From contig JAZRAA010000008.1 of the NCBI GenBank assembly GCA_045634325.1, positions 1 through 25,651 on the forward strand: a DNA stretch of 25,651 nucleotides, read 5' to 3'. Of this stretch, positions 5,762-13,620 are shown one piece after another; positions within the stretch are counted from its first letter, which is position 1; each line of letters opens with the position of its first letter. The notes under the pieces were generated by a model. The model ran no database searches, was not told where the DNA came from, and saw nothing but the letters and a program-made list of their open reading frames with translations. The translations under genes were made by a program, and so were the position numbers. The DNA comes from URNF01 sp045634325. GTDB taxonomy: Bacteria; Bacillota; Clostridia; Oscillospirales; Acutalibacteraceae.

Positions 5762-7129
5762 ATGGCAGAAGATATGCGCGAGATTCTGGAAAATTTGCTG
5801 GAACTCATAGAAGAAAAGAAATTCAATTCTCTTCATGCGGCTTTGGAGACGATGAATGAGGTTGATATCGCATTATTGTTTGACGAACTCACTCGTGAGC
5901 AGACGTTGGTGGTGTTTCGTCTGTTACCCAAAGCGGTAGCGGCAGAGGCGTTTGCGTATATGGAACCCGAAACACAGGAAACGCTGATTGGTGTTTTATC
6001 TGACAAAGAACTGGGCTTTGTGATGGACGAACTCAACATGGACGATGCCGCCGACTTGGTAGAGGAAATGCCCGCCAGTGTGGTTAAACGTGTGTTGCGT
6101 ATGACCGACCCCGCAGACCGCCGTATTATCAACCAGTTGCTCAAATACCCCGAAGACAGTGCGGGCAGCGTGCTGACCACCGAGTTCGTGGATTTGAAAG
6201 CGGGTATGACGGTAGCAGAGGCGTTGCAGTATATCCGTAAAACCGGTCCCGATAAGGAAACAATTTACACTTGTTATGTCACTGACAGTCGTCGCCGTTT
6301 GCAAGGTATTGTAACGGTTAAAGAATTGTTGCTCGCAGATGAGCAACAACTCGTAGGCGATTTGATGGAAACCAACATCATTTCCGCTACGACCCACGAA
6401 GACCAGGAATCGGTTGCCGCTTTGTTCGTGAAATACGATTTGATTGTGTTGCCGGTCGTGGATAGTGAAAACCGTTTGGTCGGTATTATCACCGTTGACG
6501 ACGTCGTTGACATCATCCAAAAGGAAACCACCGAGGACATCGAAAAGATGGCGGCGGTTTTGCCCACTGAACGTTCCTATTTCAAAACGGGTGTGGGCGA
6601 AACGTTTTGTAAGCGTATCCCGTGGCTCATACTGTTAATGCTGTCTGCGACGGTAACGAGTATGATTATCAGCGGTTTTGAAAACGCACTGTCGTCCATG
6701 GTGGCGCTGGTGGCGTATATGCCCATGTTAATGGGTACCGGCGGTAATAGCGGCAGTCAGTCTTCGGTTACCGTCATTCGCGGTTTGGCAATTGGTGAAA
6801 TTGCATTTCGAGATACGATGCGTGTTATCTGGAAAGAACTCAGAGTATCATTGCTGTGCGGTGTTGTGCTTGCCGCCGCCAATTTCGCGAAAATCATTTT
6901 GTTTGATAATTTGCTGCTCGGTGGCGACGTGTCGCTTGCTGTGGCATTGGTGGTCAGTATCACTGTTTTGCTGACTGTGGTTATTGCCAAATTGGTGGGA
7001 TGCACCTTGCCGTTGCTCGCCAAGAAGGTCGGCTTTGACCCTGCGGTAATGGCAAGTCCGTTTATCACTACCATTGTTGATGCTGTGTCGTTGACCATCT
7101 ATTTCTGGATTGCCACTTCCTTTTTATAA
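5762..7129 (+). CDS. mgtE: Magnesium transporter MgtE
   Basis: A 455-residue Mg2+ channel of the MgtE family, active in the cytoplasmic membrane. An N-terminal helical superhelix domain (about 1-130, including LNMDDAADLVEEMP) is followed by two CBS domains (about 135-260, with YVTDSRRRLQGIVTVKELL and LPVVDSENRLVGIITVDDVV). In the family these bind Mg2+ and gate the pore. A linker helix leads into five membrane segments (about 285-455). The conserved pore motif PMLMGTGGNSGSQ is at 321-333, and TTIVDAVSLTIYF carries the Mg2+-selecting Asp at residue 440. Length and domains are normal. The start at ATG 5762 is fixed by GGGAGG at 5747-5752; a longer frame from GTG 5702 would translate through the regulatory hairpin and lacks a ribosome site. 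The leader strongly suggests RNA-level control. Confidence 0.96.
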   Translation: MAEDMREILENLLELIEEKKFNSLHAALETMNEVDIALLFDELTREQTLVVFRLLPKAVAAEAFAYMEPETQETLIGVLSDKELGFVMDELNMDDAADLVEEMPASVVKRVLRMTDPADRRIINQLLKYPEDSAGSVLTTEFVDLKAGMTVAEALQYIRKTGPDKETIYTCYVTDSRRRLQGIVTVKELLLADEQQLVGDLMETNIISATTHEDQESVAALFVKYDLIVLPVVDSENRLVGIITVDDVVDIIQKETTEDIEKMAAVLPTERSYFKTGVGETFCKRIPWLILLMLSATVTSMIISGFENALSSMVALVAYMPMLMGTGGNSGSQSSVTVIRGLAIGEIAFRDTMRVIWKELRVSLLCGVVLAAANFAKIILFDNLLLGGDVSLAVALVVSITVLLTVVIAKLVGCTLPLLAKKVGFDPAVMASPFITTIVDAVSLTIYFWIATSFL

Positions 7130-7135
7130 AAACAA

Positions 7136-7166
7136 ATCCACGCTCGTGGAACGAGCGGGGATTTTT
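7136..7166 (+). terminator. Terminator between convergent mgtE and ABC-F genes
   Basis: ATCCACGCTCG (7136-7146) pairs with CGAGCGGGGAT (7152-7162) with one mismatch, followed by TTTTT. The A-rich left flank gives a U-tract on the other strand, so it probably also stops the minus-strand ABC-F transcript. Confidence 0.85.
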
Positions 7167-7168
7167 CA

Positions 7169-8770
7169 TTATTTGTGTTTGTTTGCGGATTTGAATTCCA
7201 GAAAATCGTCGTATGTCATCATTTTATCCAGCAGTTTGCCGTCTTCCAATTCCATGATGCGATTTGCCACCGTTTGAATGAACTGGTGGTCATAAGAAGA
7301 GAACAGCACAACGCCTTTAAACTCGCTCAAACCGTCGTTGACGGCGGTGATGGATTCCAAATCGAGATGGTTGGTTGGTTGGTCCAGCACCAAGACGTTG
7401 GAGGAATACATCATCATGCGGGACAGCATACAACGCACTTTTTCGCCACCCGACAAAACCTCCACAGGCTTTAACACGTCATCACCCGAGAACAGCATTT
7501 TGCCGAGGAAACCGCGCAAGTAGGTTTCGGTAGTGTCGGTGGCATATTGGCTCAGCCATTGGATGATAGGCAATCTGATACCGTCAAAGTATGCGGAGTT
7601 GTCTTTGGGGAAATAGGATTGTGTGGTGGTGCCGCCCCATTTATAAGTGCCGCTGTCCGGCTCCATTTCACCGGTGATGATTTGGAACAGGGTGGTGGTA
7701 GCAATTTCGTCTTGTCCCACGAACGCCACCTTGTCGCCTTTGTTGATGCGGAAGGATATGTTATCCAGCACTTTCACGCCATCAATGGTCTTGGAAAGAT
7801 TTTCAACGGCGAGAATTTCTTTACCCGGTTCGCGTTCCATCTGGAATCCCACATACGGATAGCGGCGGGATGAAGCGGGCATTTCTTCCACCGACAGTTT
7901 TTCCAGCAACTTACGGCGGGAAGTCGCCTGACGGGACTTGGATTTGTTAGCGGAGAAACGCTCGATAAAGCTCTGCAGTTCTTTGATTTTATCTTCGCGT
8001 TTTTTGTTTTGTTCACGCAACAGTTTTTGCATCAACTGGCTGGACGCATACCAGAAATCGTAGTTGCCGACGTAGATTTTGATTTGGGTGTAATCCACGT
8101 CAACGATATGTGTGCAAACATTGTTGAGGAAGTGACGGTCATGCGATACCACGATAACGGTGCCCTCATAGTCCATCAAAAAGTCTTCCAGCCAACGAAT
8201 AGAATCAATATCCAAGTGGTTGGTCGGTTCGTCCAGCAGGATGATGTCGGGATGACCGAACAATGCGCGAGCCAGCAAAATTTTCACTTTCTCGCGGGTG
8301 GGCAGGGTAGACATCAAATCATACATATGCTCGTCGCCGATGCCAAGGCCTTCCAGCAATTGTGCGACTTCGGTTTCAGCTTCCCAGCCGCCCAGTTCTG
8401 CAAATTCGCCTTCCAATTCGGCGGCAAGTGCGCCGTCTTCGTCGGAAAAATCGGGTTTAGCATACAAAGCATCTTTTTGCTGCATGATTTCATACAGACG
8501 GGGATTGCCTTGCATAATGGTGTCCAAAACGGTGAATTCGTCGTATGCGTAGTGGTCCTGTTTCAACACGGACATACGTGTGCGGGGGTCGATGGATACG
8601 TCACCCGTGGAAGGTTCCAGTTCACCCGACAAAATACGTAAAAAAGTGGATTTTCCCGCACCGTTAGCGCCGATAACGCCATAGCAGTTGCCGGAAACGA
8701 ATTTTAAGTCTACGTGTTTAAATAAGTTTTGTCCGCCAAAGGTAAGGCTGACATCCGAAACTGTAATCAT
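7169..8770 (-). CDS. ABC-F family ATPase with one degenerate ATP site
   Basis: A 533-residue soluble protein with two ABC domains and no membrane segment, typical of ABC-F factors (YbiT/EttA-like) that act on ribosomes. The first domain has an intact Walker A (GANGAGKS, 34-41), Walker B (ILLDEPTNHLD to residue 187) and H-switch (SHD, H210), but its signature is degraded to LPTREK (156-161). The interdomain linker (about 240-310) is helical and basic (FSANKSKSRQATSRRKLLEK). The second domain keeps LSGGEK (439-444) but has lost the Walker A lysine (GQDEIATTT, 352-360), carries Gln464 in place of the catalytic Glu, and has Tyr493 instead of the H-switch His. One composite site is therefore complete and the other dead. 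It is a single-gene unit, and no antibiotic-resistance role is evident. Confidence 0.93.
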   Translation of the reverse strand: MITVSDVSLTFGGQNLFKHVDLKFVSGNCYGVIGANGAGKSTFLRILSGELEPSTGDVSIDPRTRMSVLKQDHYAYDEFTVLDTIMQGNPRLYEIMQQKDALYAKPDFSDEDGALAAELEGEFAELGGWEAETEVAQLLEGLGIGDEHMYDLMSTLPTREKVKILLARALFGHPDIILLDEPTNHLDIDSIRWLEDFLMDYEGTVIVVSHDRHFLNNVCTHIVDVDYTQIKIYVGNYDFWYASSQLMQKLLREQNKKREDKIKELQSFIERFSANKSKSRQATSRRKLLEKLSVEEMPASSRRYPYVGFQMEREPGKEILAVENLSKTIDGVKVLDNISFRINKGDKVAFVGQDEIATTTLFQIITGEMEPDSGTYKWGGTTTQSYFPKDNSAYFDGIRLPIIQWLSQYATDTTETYLRGFLGKMLFSGDDVLKPVEVLSGGEKVRCMLSRMMMYSSNVLVLDQPTNHLDLESITAVNDGLSEFKGVVLFSSYDHQFIQTVANRIMELEDGKLLDKMMTYDDFLEFKSANKHK

Positions 8771-8816
8771 GCTTACAAAACCTCGCTATTATCATATTTA
8801 GGCACATACAACTGAT

Positions 8817-8845
8817 ATTATATGCAATTTTATATAAAAAAGCAA
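8817..8845 (-). promoter_or_regulatory. Sigma-A promoter of the ABC-F gene
   Basis: On the minus strand TTGCTT (8845-8840), 17 bases, TATAAT (8822-8817). The leader to the ATG at 8770 is about 40 bases. The same -35 and -10 pair recurs in front of trmL. Confidence 0.75.
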
Positions 8846-8882
8846 GAGAAAAATTCGGCGGTTGACGGTGCATAAACAGTGC

Positions 8883-8911
8883 TTGACTTTTTTTAGGGGA
8901 TTGTGTAATAT
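8883..8911 (+). promoter_or_regulatory. Sigma-A promoter of zapA-U32
   Basis: TTGACT (8883-8888), 17 bases, TAATAT (8906-8911). It is divergent from the ABC-F promoter, within a 175-base intergenic region. Confidence 0.75.
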
Positions 8912-8945
8912 ATTTGTATACGATTCGACAAAAGGGGACGATATT

Positions 8946-9302
8946 ATGGCAGAGATTCAAAAATACAAATTGAACATCTGTGGCTCGGAATATACCATTT
9001 CCAGCGACGAGCCGGGTGGCTATATGCAAGAACTGGGCGCGCAGGTAGATACGACCATGCGTAACCTTTTGAACGGCAGTGACCGTATCACCTTGGTGCA
9101 GGCGGCTATTCTCACTGCATTGATGAATGCGGATGCCGCAAAGAAAGCGAACGATTCTGCAGACAATCTGCGTGACCAGATGCGCGATTTCATTTCCGAA
9201 AATGCGCACGCACGTCAAGAGGCGGATGCTGCGCGCCGTGAAGCGACACGGTTGCGTGCTGAGGTGGACGAACTGAAAAAACAGCTCGCTTACCGTGCAT
9301 GA
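8946..9302 (+). CDS. zapA: Cell division protein ZapA
   Basis: A 118-residue ZapA homologue, a cytoplasmic protein that binds FtsZ and promotes bundling at the division ring. The N-terminal half (KYKLNICGSEYTISSDEPGG, then ELGAQVDTTMRNLL and LVQAAILTALMNADAAKKA) is the ZapA globular domain. The C-terminal half (about 75-118) is a long charged coiled coil, as in clostridial ZapA. ATG 8946 is chosen because AAGGGGAC precedes it and the promoter -10 ends at 8911; an earlier in-frame start at 8862 would lie upstream of the promoter. It overlaps the next gene by 4 bases (ATGA), implying translational coupling. Confidence 0.93.
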   Translation: MAEIQKYKLNICGSEYTISSDEPGGYMQELGAQVDTTMRNLLNGSDRITLVQAAILTALMNADAAKKANDSADNLRDQMRDFISENAHARQEADAARREATRLRAEVDELKKQLAYRA

Positions 9303-11362
9303 GAAATGTTGAAATATTGGCGCCGGCGGGTTCTGCGGGCGCTTTGCAGGCGGCGGTACGGTGCGGTGCCGCCGCTGTTTATTTAGGCACAGACAGTTTT
9401 AACGCACGACAACACGCTGAAAATTTTGCAGGCGACGCACTGGATAGTGCTGTCGCCTATTGTCATGTCCGTGGGGTGCAGGTGCATTTAACCCTTAATA
9501 CGCTTGTGCGTGAAAACGAACTGGAACAAGCGATTGCGGTGGCCAAACGTGCACAAGCGGCGGGCGTGGATGCGCTGATTGTGCAAGATGTGGGCTTGGC
9601 ACGTGTATTGCACGCTGTGTTACCCGATATGCCGTTGCACGCTTCTACGCAACTTTCGTGTCATACGCCTGATGGCGTTCGGTTTTTGCGTGATAACGGG
9701 TTTTCAAGGGTGGTGTTGTCCCGTGAAATGTCCTTATCCGAAATCAAAGCGTGTGCGAACCTCGGTTGTGAGTTGGAAGTGTTTGTGCACGGCGCTTTGT
9801 GTATGTGTGTGTCGGGACAATGCTACTTTTCTGCCGCTTTGGGTGGCAGAAGCGGTAATCGTGGCCTGTGCGCACAACCGTGCCGATTGCCGTTTTCTGC
9901 GCAAGGGACAGACGATTTGACCAATGGATATGCACTGAGCTTGAAAGACCAAAGCATTGTGGAGCATATCTCTGATTTGGCGGGAGCAGGCGTGGTTTCG
10001 TTTAAAATTGAGGGGCGGATGAAACGCCCCGAATATGTGGCAGCTGCTGTCACAGCCTGTCGCGCTGTTGTGGAGGGGAAACCTGTTCCTGTGCAATTAA
10101 AAGAAGATTTAGAAGCGGTTTTTTCACGTTCCGGATTTACCGACGGGTACTACACCGCCAAGCGCGGCACTACCATGTTCGGTGTCAGACGGCAAGAAGA
10201 TATTGCCGCGGTTTCCGTACTGAAACGTTTGCAAAATTTGTATGAAAAGGAACCGCAAACGGTGGCGGTGGATATGCATTTGACGGCTCAAGTGGGACAA
10301 CCTACCGTTTTGACGGTTATGGATGCCGACGGAAATGTCGTAGAGGTGTGTGGCGAACCTGCGCAACAAGCACGAACGGTTGCTACCACACCTGAAAAAG
10401 CAATTGCGCAACTCACCAAAACCGGCGGCACACCATTTGCAGTGACCGCTGCCGTTTCGATAGGCGAGAACGTGATGTTGCCTGCCTCACAACTCAACGC
10501 ATTGCGTCGTGAGGCACTTGAAAAATTGGAAAACTGTCGTGCAGCAGTGCCACCCCGTCGAGTGTGCGATATTGCACTTGAAAATCCGTTAAAAGCAGCA
10601 TTTCCATATACGCGTCTACTGCGGTTGCAAACCGCAGAACAGTATAGTGATGCTTTGATGGACGAGACCGTTATTTTGCCGTTGTTTACGCCGACGAATA
10701 CGCTGCAAAGTATTATCGCTTTACACCGAGGTGCGTGGGGCGTGGAAATTCCACGCGGTTTATTTGAAGGCACGGCGAGGGTGGAAACGGCACTCCAAAA
10801 CGCCCGTGCGGCAGGGGCTGCGTTTGTGTTGTGTCATACGGTCAACGGGATGGAGTGCGCATTGAAAAGCGGACTGTCGATTGTCGGCGGGTTCGGCATG
10901 AACTGTATGAATAGTGAAACGGCAGCATTTTATGCACAAAACGGCGTATTTGCTATGGTGGTTTCTCCCGAATTGTCGTTTACACAAATGCGATTCACAC
11001 AAACTGCTGCTTGCACGTGCGGGGTGTTGACCTACGGCAGATTGCCGTTGATGCTGACCCGCAATTGTCCCGCGAAGGCCGCCGGACAACGGTGTGATGA
11101 GTGTAAAGGCTATGCCCTTCTCACCGACCGTAAGCGAGCGCAGTTCCCTGTAATGTGTACGAATCGTTGCAGCGAATTGCTCAACAGCGTACCGTTGTAT
11201 TGGTTGGATAAACCCGCACAGTTGCCGGCGGACACGTTTCAGCTTTTACATTTCACAGTGGAGAGTGCGAAAGAGGTTGCCGCTGTGTTACAGCAGTCGA
11301 TTTGTGCTGCATCTGCCACACAACCCATCACACGTGGTATGTATAAAAAAGGTGTCGAATAA
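9299..11362 (+). CDS. Peptidase U32 family protein (RlhA/TrhP-like)
   Basis: A 687-residue U32-family protein. Studied relatives (RlhA, TrhP) take part in hydroxylation of rRNA or tRNA bases and may carry an iron-sulfur cluster; protease activity is uncertain for most members. The N-terminal barrel begins VEILAPAGSAGALQAAVRCG, and the family signature EVFVHGALCMCVSGQCYFS lies at about 160-178. Cys168, Cys175, Cys191 and Cys195 form a likely cluster-binding set. The mid and C-terminal parts match the longer form with a DUF3656-like extension, and a second Cys-rich patch (RNCPAKAAGQRCDECKG, then MCTNRCSELL) occurs near 590-620. It starts within the zapA stop (ATGA), and the zapA-U32 pairing is common in Clostridia. 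The exact RNA substrate cannot be assigned. Confidence 0.9.
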   Translation: MRNVEILAPAGSAGALQAAVRCGAAAVYLGTDSFNARQHAENFAGDALDSAVAYCHVRGVQVHLTLNTLVRENELEQAIAVAKRAQAAGVDALIVQDVGLARVLHAVLPDMPLHASTQLSCHTPDGVRFLRDNGFSRVVLSREMSLSEIKACANLGCELEVFVHGALCMCVSGQCYFSAALGGRSGNRGLCAQPCRLPFSAQGTDDLTNGYALSLKDQSIVEHISDLAGAGVVSFKIEGRMKRPEYVAAAVTACRAVVEGKPVPVQLKEDLEAVFSRSGFTDGYYTAKRGTTMFGVRRQEDIAAVSVLKRLQNLYEKEPQTVAVDMHLTAQVGQPTVLTVMDADGNVVEVCGEPAQQARTVATTPEKAIAQLTKTGGTPFAVTAAVSIGENVMLPASQLNALRREALEKLENCRAAVPPRRVCDIALENPLKAAFPYTRLLRLQTAEQYSDALMDETVILPLFTPTNTLQSIIALHRGAWGVEIPRGLFEGTARVETALQNARAAGAAFVLCHTVNGMECALKSGLSIVGGFGMNCMNSETAAFYAQNGVFAMVVSPELSFTQMRFTQTAACTCGVLTYGRLPLMLTRNCPAKAAGQRCDECKGYALLTDRKRAQFPVMCTNRCSELLNSVPLYWLDKPAQLPADTFQLLHFTVESAKEVAAVLQQSICAASATQPITRGMYKKGVE

Positions 11363-11363
11363 A

Positions 11364-11397
11364 AAACAACCGAAAGGCGGCTGCCTTTCGGTTGTTT
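11364..11397. terminator. Bidirectional terminator between U32 and SASP genes
   Basis: A perfect 15-bp inverted repeat (AAACAACCGAAAGGC at 11364-11378, complement at 11383-11397, loop GGCT) with an A-run on the left and TTT on the right. It begins directly after the U32 stop and lies 16 bases from the SASP stop. Confidence 0.88.
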
Positions 11398-11413
11398 GCA
11401 TTTAGAGCAAACT

Positions 11414-11602
11414 TTATTTCAGGTTGTTCTGCTCATAAGACTGAATCATTTTTTTGACCATCTGGCCGCCGATAGAACCGGCCTGACGAGCGGTCAAGTC
11501 ACCGTTATAACCTTGTTTCAAGTTAACGCCCACTTCGCTGGCAGCTTCCATCTTGAAACGGTCGAGACCTTCACGAGCCTCGGGCACAACACTTTTCGCC
11601 AT
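11414..11602 (-). CDS. Alpha/beta-type small acid-soluble spore protein (SASP)
   Basis: A 62-residue DNA-binding protein of the alpha/beta SASP family, made in the forespore, where it coats and protects DNA and is degraded at germination. The family core is clear: EAREGLDRFKMEAASEVG (about 8-25), containing the site cut by germination protease, then NGDLTARQAGSIGGQMVKKM (about 33-52). Length is typical. GGGAG lies about 12 bases before ATG 11602. The expected sigma-G promoter was looked for upstream, but no convincing match was found. The gene is single and bounded by a strong terminator. It is the best evidence that the host forms spores. Confidence 0.95.
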   Translation of the reverse strand: MAKSVVPEAREGLDRFKMEAASEVGVNLKQGYNGDLTARQAGSIGGQMVKKMIQSYEQNNLK

Positions 11603-11719
11603 GATTTTCTTACACTCCCATTACACTAAATTCAACCTTTGCGGTTGTTGGTTTTGCGTTTGCAATGGTATTGTGTGCAGAGAATGTGACGATATAAGTG
11701 TTAGTTTTTCTCAAAAAAA

Positions 11720-12379
11720 TCAGTTTTTTCCTCTTTGTGCATCGGTGACAAACAGTGTGTCGTTTTCTACGTGAAATTTAATTTCATAGCCGTTAAAGGA
11801 CATGCCGTATGTGCGGGTATCATCGTGATAGGATGGACGTGGGTCTTGTTCCAAAATACGTATTAAAGTTTCCCGTTTTTCGATTTGTAAATGCGGGGGG
11901 ATTTCTACTTTCAAAGCGTAGTCGGTGAGTGGTTGCGCAAAACCGCCGCTCGCTTCGGGCTTGCAGTCGGCATGGGGAAGATATGGTTTAATATCGTAGA
12001 TGGGTGTGCCGTCCATCAAATCGGCACCACGCACCAATAAGCGTGGCGCATTTTCGTTTTCAAAATCAATGCCTTTTAATTCTACACAGGATAGGCCGAT
12101 AGGGTTGGGACGAAAGGGTGAGCGTGTGGCGAAAACGCCCATCCGTGTGTTGCCGCCAAGTCGTGGCGGGCGCACGGTGGGGGACCAGTCGGATTGTGGA
12201 TTAGCGGAAAATTCCCATAAAAGCCAAATGTGAGAAAATCCTTCCAAGCCGCGCACGGCGGATACATCACGGTAGGGCGGTAAAAATTCAATCACACCGT
12301 CGGTATCCACCAATCCGCTTTGGCGGGGGATACCAAACTTTTCCGGAAAGTCGGTGTGAATCACTGCGATTTTTTTCAT
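11720..12379 (-). CDS. trmO: tRNA (N6-threonylcarbamoyladenosine37-N6)-methyltransferase TrmO
   Basis: A 219-residue TrmO (TsaA/YaeB, UPF0066) homologue. The family methylates t6A37 of certain tRNAs using S-adenosylmethionine, improving decoding. The conserved core GGNTRMGVFATRSPFRPNPI (about 75-94) followed by GLSCVELKG is unmistakable, and the N-terminal beta-barrel start (KKIAVIHTDFPEKFGIPRQS) and LEGFSHIWLLWEF are present. A C-terminal domain (about 150-215, ILEQDPRPSYHDD) is retained, so the protein is full length. ATG 12379 overlaps the mnmA stop by 4 bases (ATGA), so both tRNA-modification genes are translationally coupled and share the promoter at 13497-13525. No obvious terminator was seen directly after the stop. 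Confidence 0.93.
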   Translation of the reverse strand: MKKIAVIHTDFPEKFGIPRQSGLVDTDGVIEFLPPYRDVSAVRGLEGFSHIWLLWEFSANPQSDWSPTVRPPRLGGNTRMGVFATRSPFRPNPIGLSCVELKGIDFENENAPRLLVRGADLMDGTPIYDIKPYLPHADCKPEASGGFAQPLTDYALKVEIPPHLQIEKRETLIRILEQDPRPSYHDDTRTYGMSFNGYEIKFHVENDTLFVTDAQRGKN

Positions 12380-13458
12380 TTATCGCACCCCTTTTGCCGC
12401 ACGTGGCGAATGGTGCCGCCACCTACCACGGTATCGCCGTCGTAAAATACCACGGCTTGTCCGGGGGCTGCGACTTGTGGGCTGTCTAATGTCACCAAAA
12501 CGCCGTTTTCTGCGGGCGATACGGTGGCGGGCGTTTCGGGTTGATGATATCGTGTTTTGACCGATACCCGTATAGGCGTTTTTAGTTGGTCTATGGCGAT
12601 CCAGTTGACATCGTCAGCAAACAGAGAAGTGCAAGGCAATTGTGTCTTGGTCCCCAGCGTGACGGTGTTTTGTGCCGCGTTTTTGTCGATGACGTACATC
12701 GGTTGTCCAAATGCCACGCCCAGTCCTTTTCTTTGACCGATGGTGTAGTGGATATGCCCTTTATGGGTGCCGAGCACATTGCCGTCTACATCCAAATAGT
12801 TGCCGCTCGGCACGGCGATATTTGCGTGTTGTTTTAGGAAGGCGGCATAATCTCCGTCCGGTACAAAGCAGATATCCTGACTATCGGGTTTGCTTGCCAT
12901 GGGAAACCCGCGTGTTGCCGCCATGTCACGGATTTCGCTTTTATAGTATTCTCCCAGAGGAAACCGCGTGTGTGCCAGTTGGTCTTGGGTCAGATGATAC
13001 AGCACATACGTCTGGTCTTTGGAAGCATCAACGGCTTTTTTCAGCAGATAGCGCCCGCTCGTTTGGTCTTTTTCTACCCGTGCGTAATGACCGGTGGCAA
13101 TTGCATCCAAACCGCGCGCTTTTGCCAGTGCAATCAGACGTCCAAATTTCATATAGCGGTTACATTCAATGCATGGATTGGGTGTTTCGCCGCACAGGTA
13201 TCCTTCCGCAAAACGACGCACTACTTCATGGTCGAAATCGCCGCTCAGTTTTAAAATTTCATGTGGGAAACCCAGCGAGGCGGCAAGTGCAGCCGCATCG
13301 TTCGCATCTTTGCGGGAACCGCATACATTTTCATCTTTTTCGCCACAATACAGCTGCATGGTAGCACCAAAAACTTCACAGCCGGCATCCAATAACAATG
13401 CCGCCGTCATGGCACTGTCCACACCGCCGCTCATGGCTACTAAAACTTTTTCTTGCAT
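12376..13458 (-). CDS. mnmA: tRNA-specific 2-thiouridylase MnmA
   Basis: A 360-residue MnmA, which thiolates U34 of tRNA-Lys, -Glu and -Gln using ATP and sulfur passed from a cysteine desulfurase relay. The PP-loop SGGVDS is at residues 10-15. The catalytic Cys lies in TPNPCIECN (Cys96), and the second, persulfide-forming Cys in SQDICFVPDGDY (Cys197). The C-terminal barrel (GQRKGLGVAFGQPMYVID and beyond) is complete. ATG 13458 is preferred over an in-frame TTG at 13476 because AAGGA sits about 9 bases upstream of the ATG and overlaps the TTG context. It is the first gene of the mnmA-trmO operon. In some Clostridia mnmA follows iscS/iscU, but those genes are not here. Confidence 0.95.
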   Translation of the reverse strand: MQEKVLVAMSGGVDSAMTAALLLDAGCEVFGATMQLYCGEKDENVCGSRKDANDAAALAASLGFPHEILKLSGDFDHEVVRRFAEGYLCGETPNPCIECNRYMKFGRLIALAKARGLDAIATGHYARVEKDQTSGRYLLKKAVDASKDQTYVLYHLTQDQLAHTRFPLGEYYKSEIRDMAATRGFPMASKPDSQDICFVPDGDYAAFLKQHANIAVPSGNYLDVDGNVLGTHKGHIHYTIGQRKGLGVAFGQPMYVIDKNAAQNTVTLGTKTQLPCTSLFADDVNWIAIDQLKTPIRVSVKTRYHQPETPATVSPAENGVLVTLDSPQVAAPGQAVVFYDGDTVVGGGTIRHVRQKGCDK

Positions 13459-13496
13459 AGTTCCCGTCCTTTGCAAATTGGAATTTGTTTGTCAAC

Positions 13497-13525
13497 ATTA
13501 TAAAAGATTTTCGTGGAATAATCAA
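13497..13525 (-). promoter_or_regulatory. Sigma-A promoter of mnmA-trmO
   Basis: On the minus strand TTGATT (13525-13520), 17 bases, TATAAT (13502-13497). The start of transcription would fall near 13490, about 30 bases before ATG 13458. Confidence 0.75.
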
Positions 13526-13537
13526 TAGGCTGTCTTT

Positions 13538-13555
13538 GTAAATATTATTATTTAC
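13538..13555. promoter_or_regulatory. Palindromic operator candidate
   Basis: GTAAATA (13538-13544) and TATTTAC (13549-13555) form an 18-base palindrome with a TTAT centre. It overlaps the -35 of the promoter at 13551-13579 and lies just upstream of the divergent mnmA promoter, a position suited to a repressor. The regulator is unknown. Confidence 0.35.
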
Positions 13556-13579
13556 TTTTTTTCGCCGATATGGTATCCT
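13551..13579 (+). promoter_or_regulatory. Promoter of the Thr-rich surface protein gene
   Basis: TTTACT (13551-13556), 17-base spacer, TATCCT (13574-13579) with a TG one base upstream of the -10 (extended -10). The predicted start near 13586 is about 35 bases before ATG 13621. Confidence 0.5.
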
Positions 13580-13620
13580 AATAAAAAAGTTCCATTTTCG
13601 ACAGGAAGGTGTATATACGC

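Noticed and set aside
7169..8770. Antibiotic-resistance ABC-F (Vga/Msr/OptrA type)
   Set aside because: The short linker and overall pattern fit housekeeping YbiT/EttA-like ABC-F, and no resistance-type linker or leader peptide was seen.
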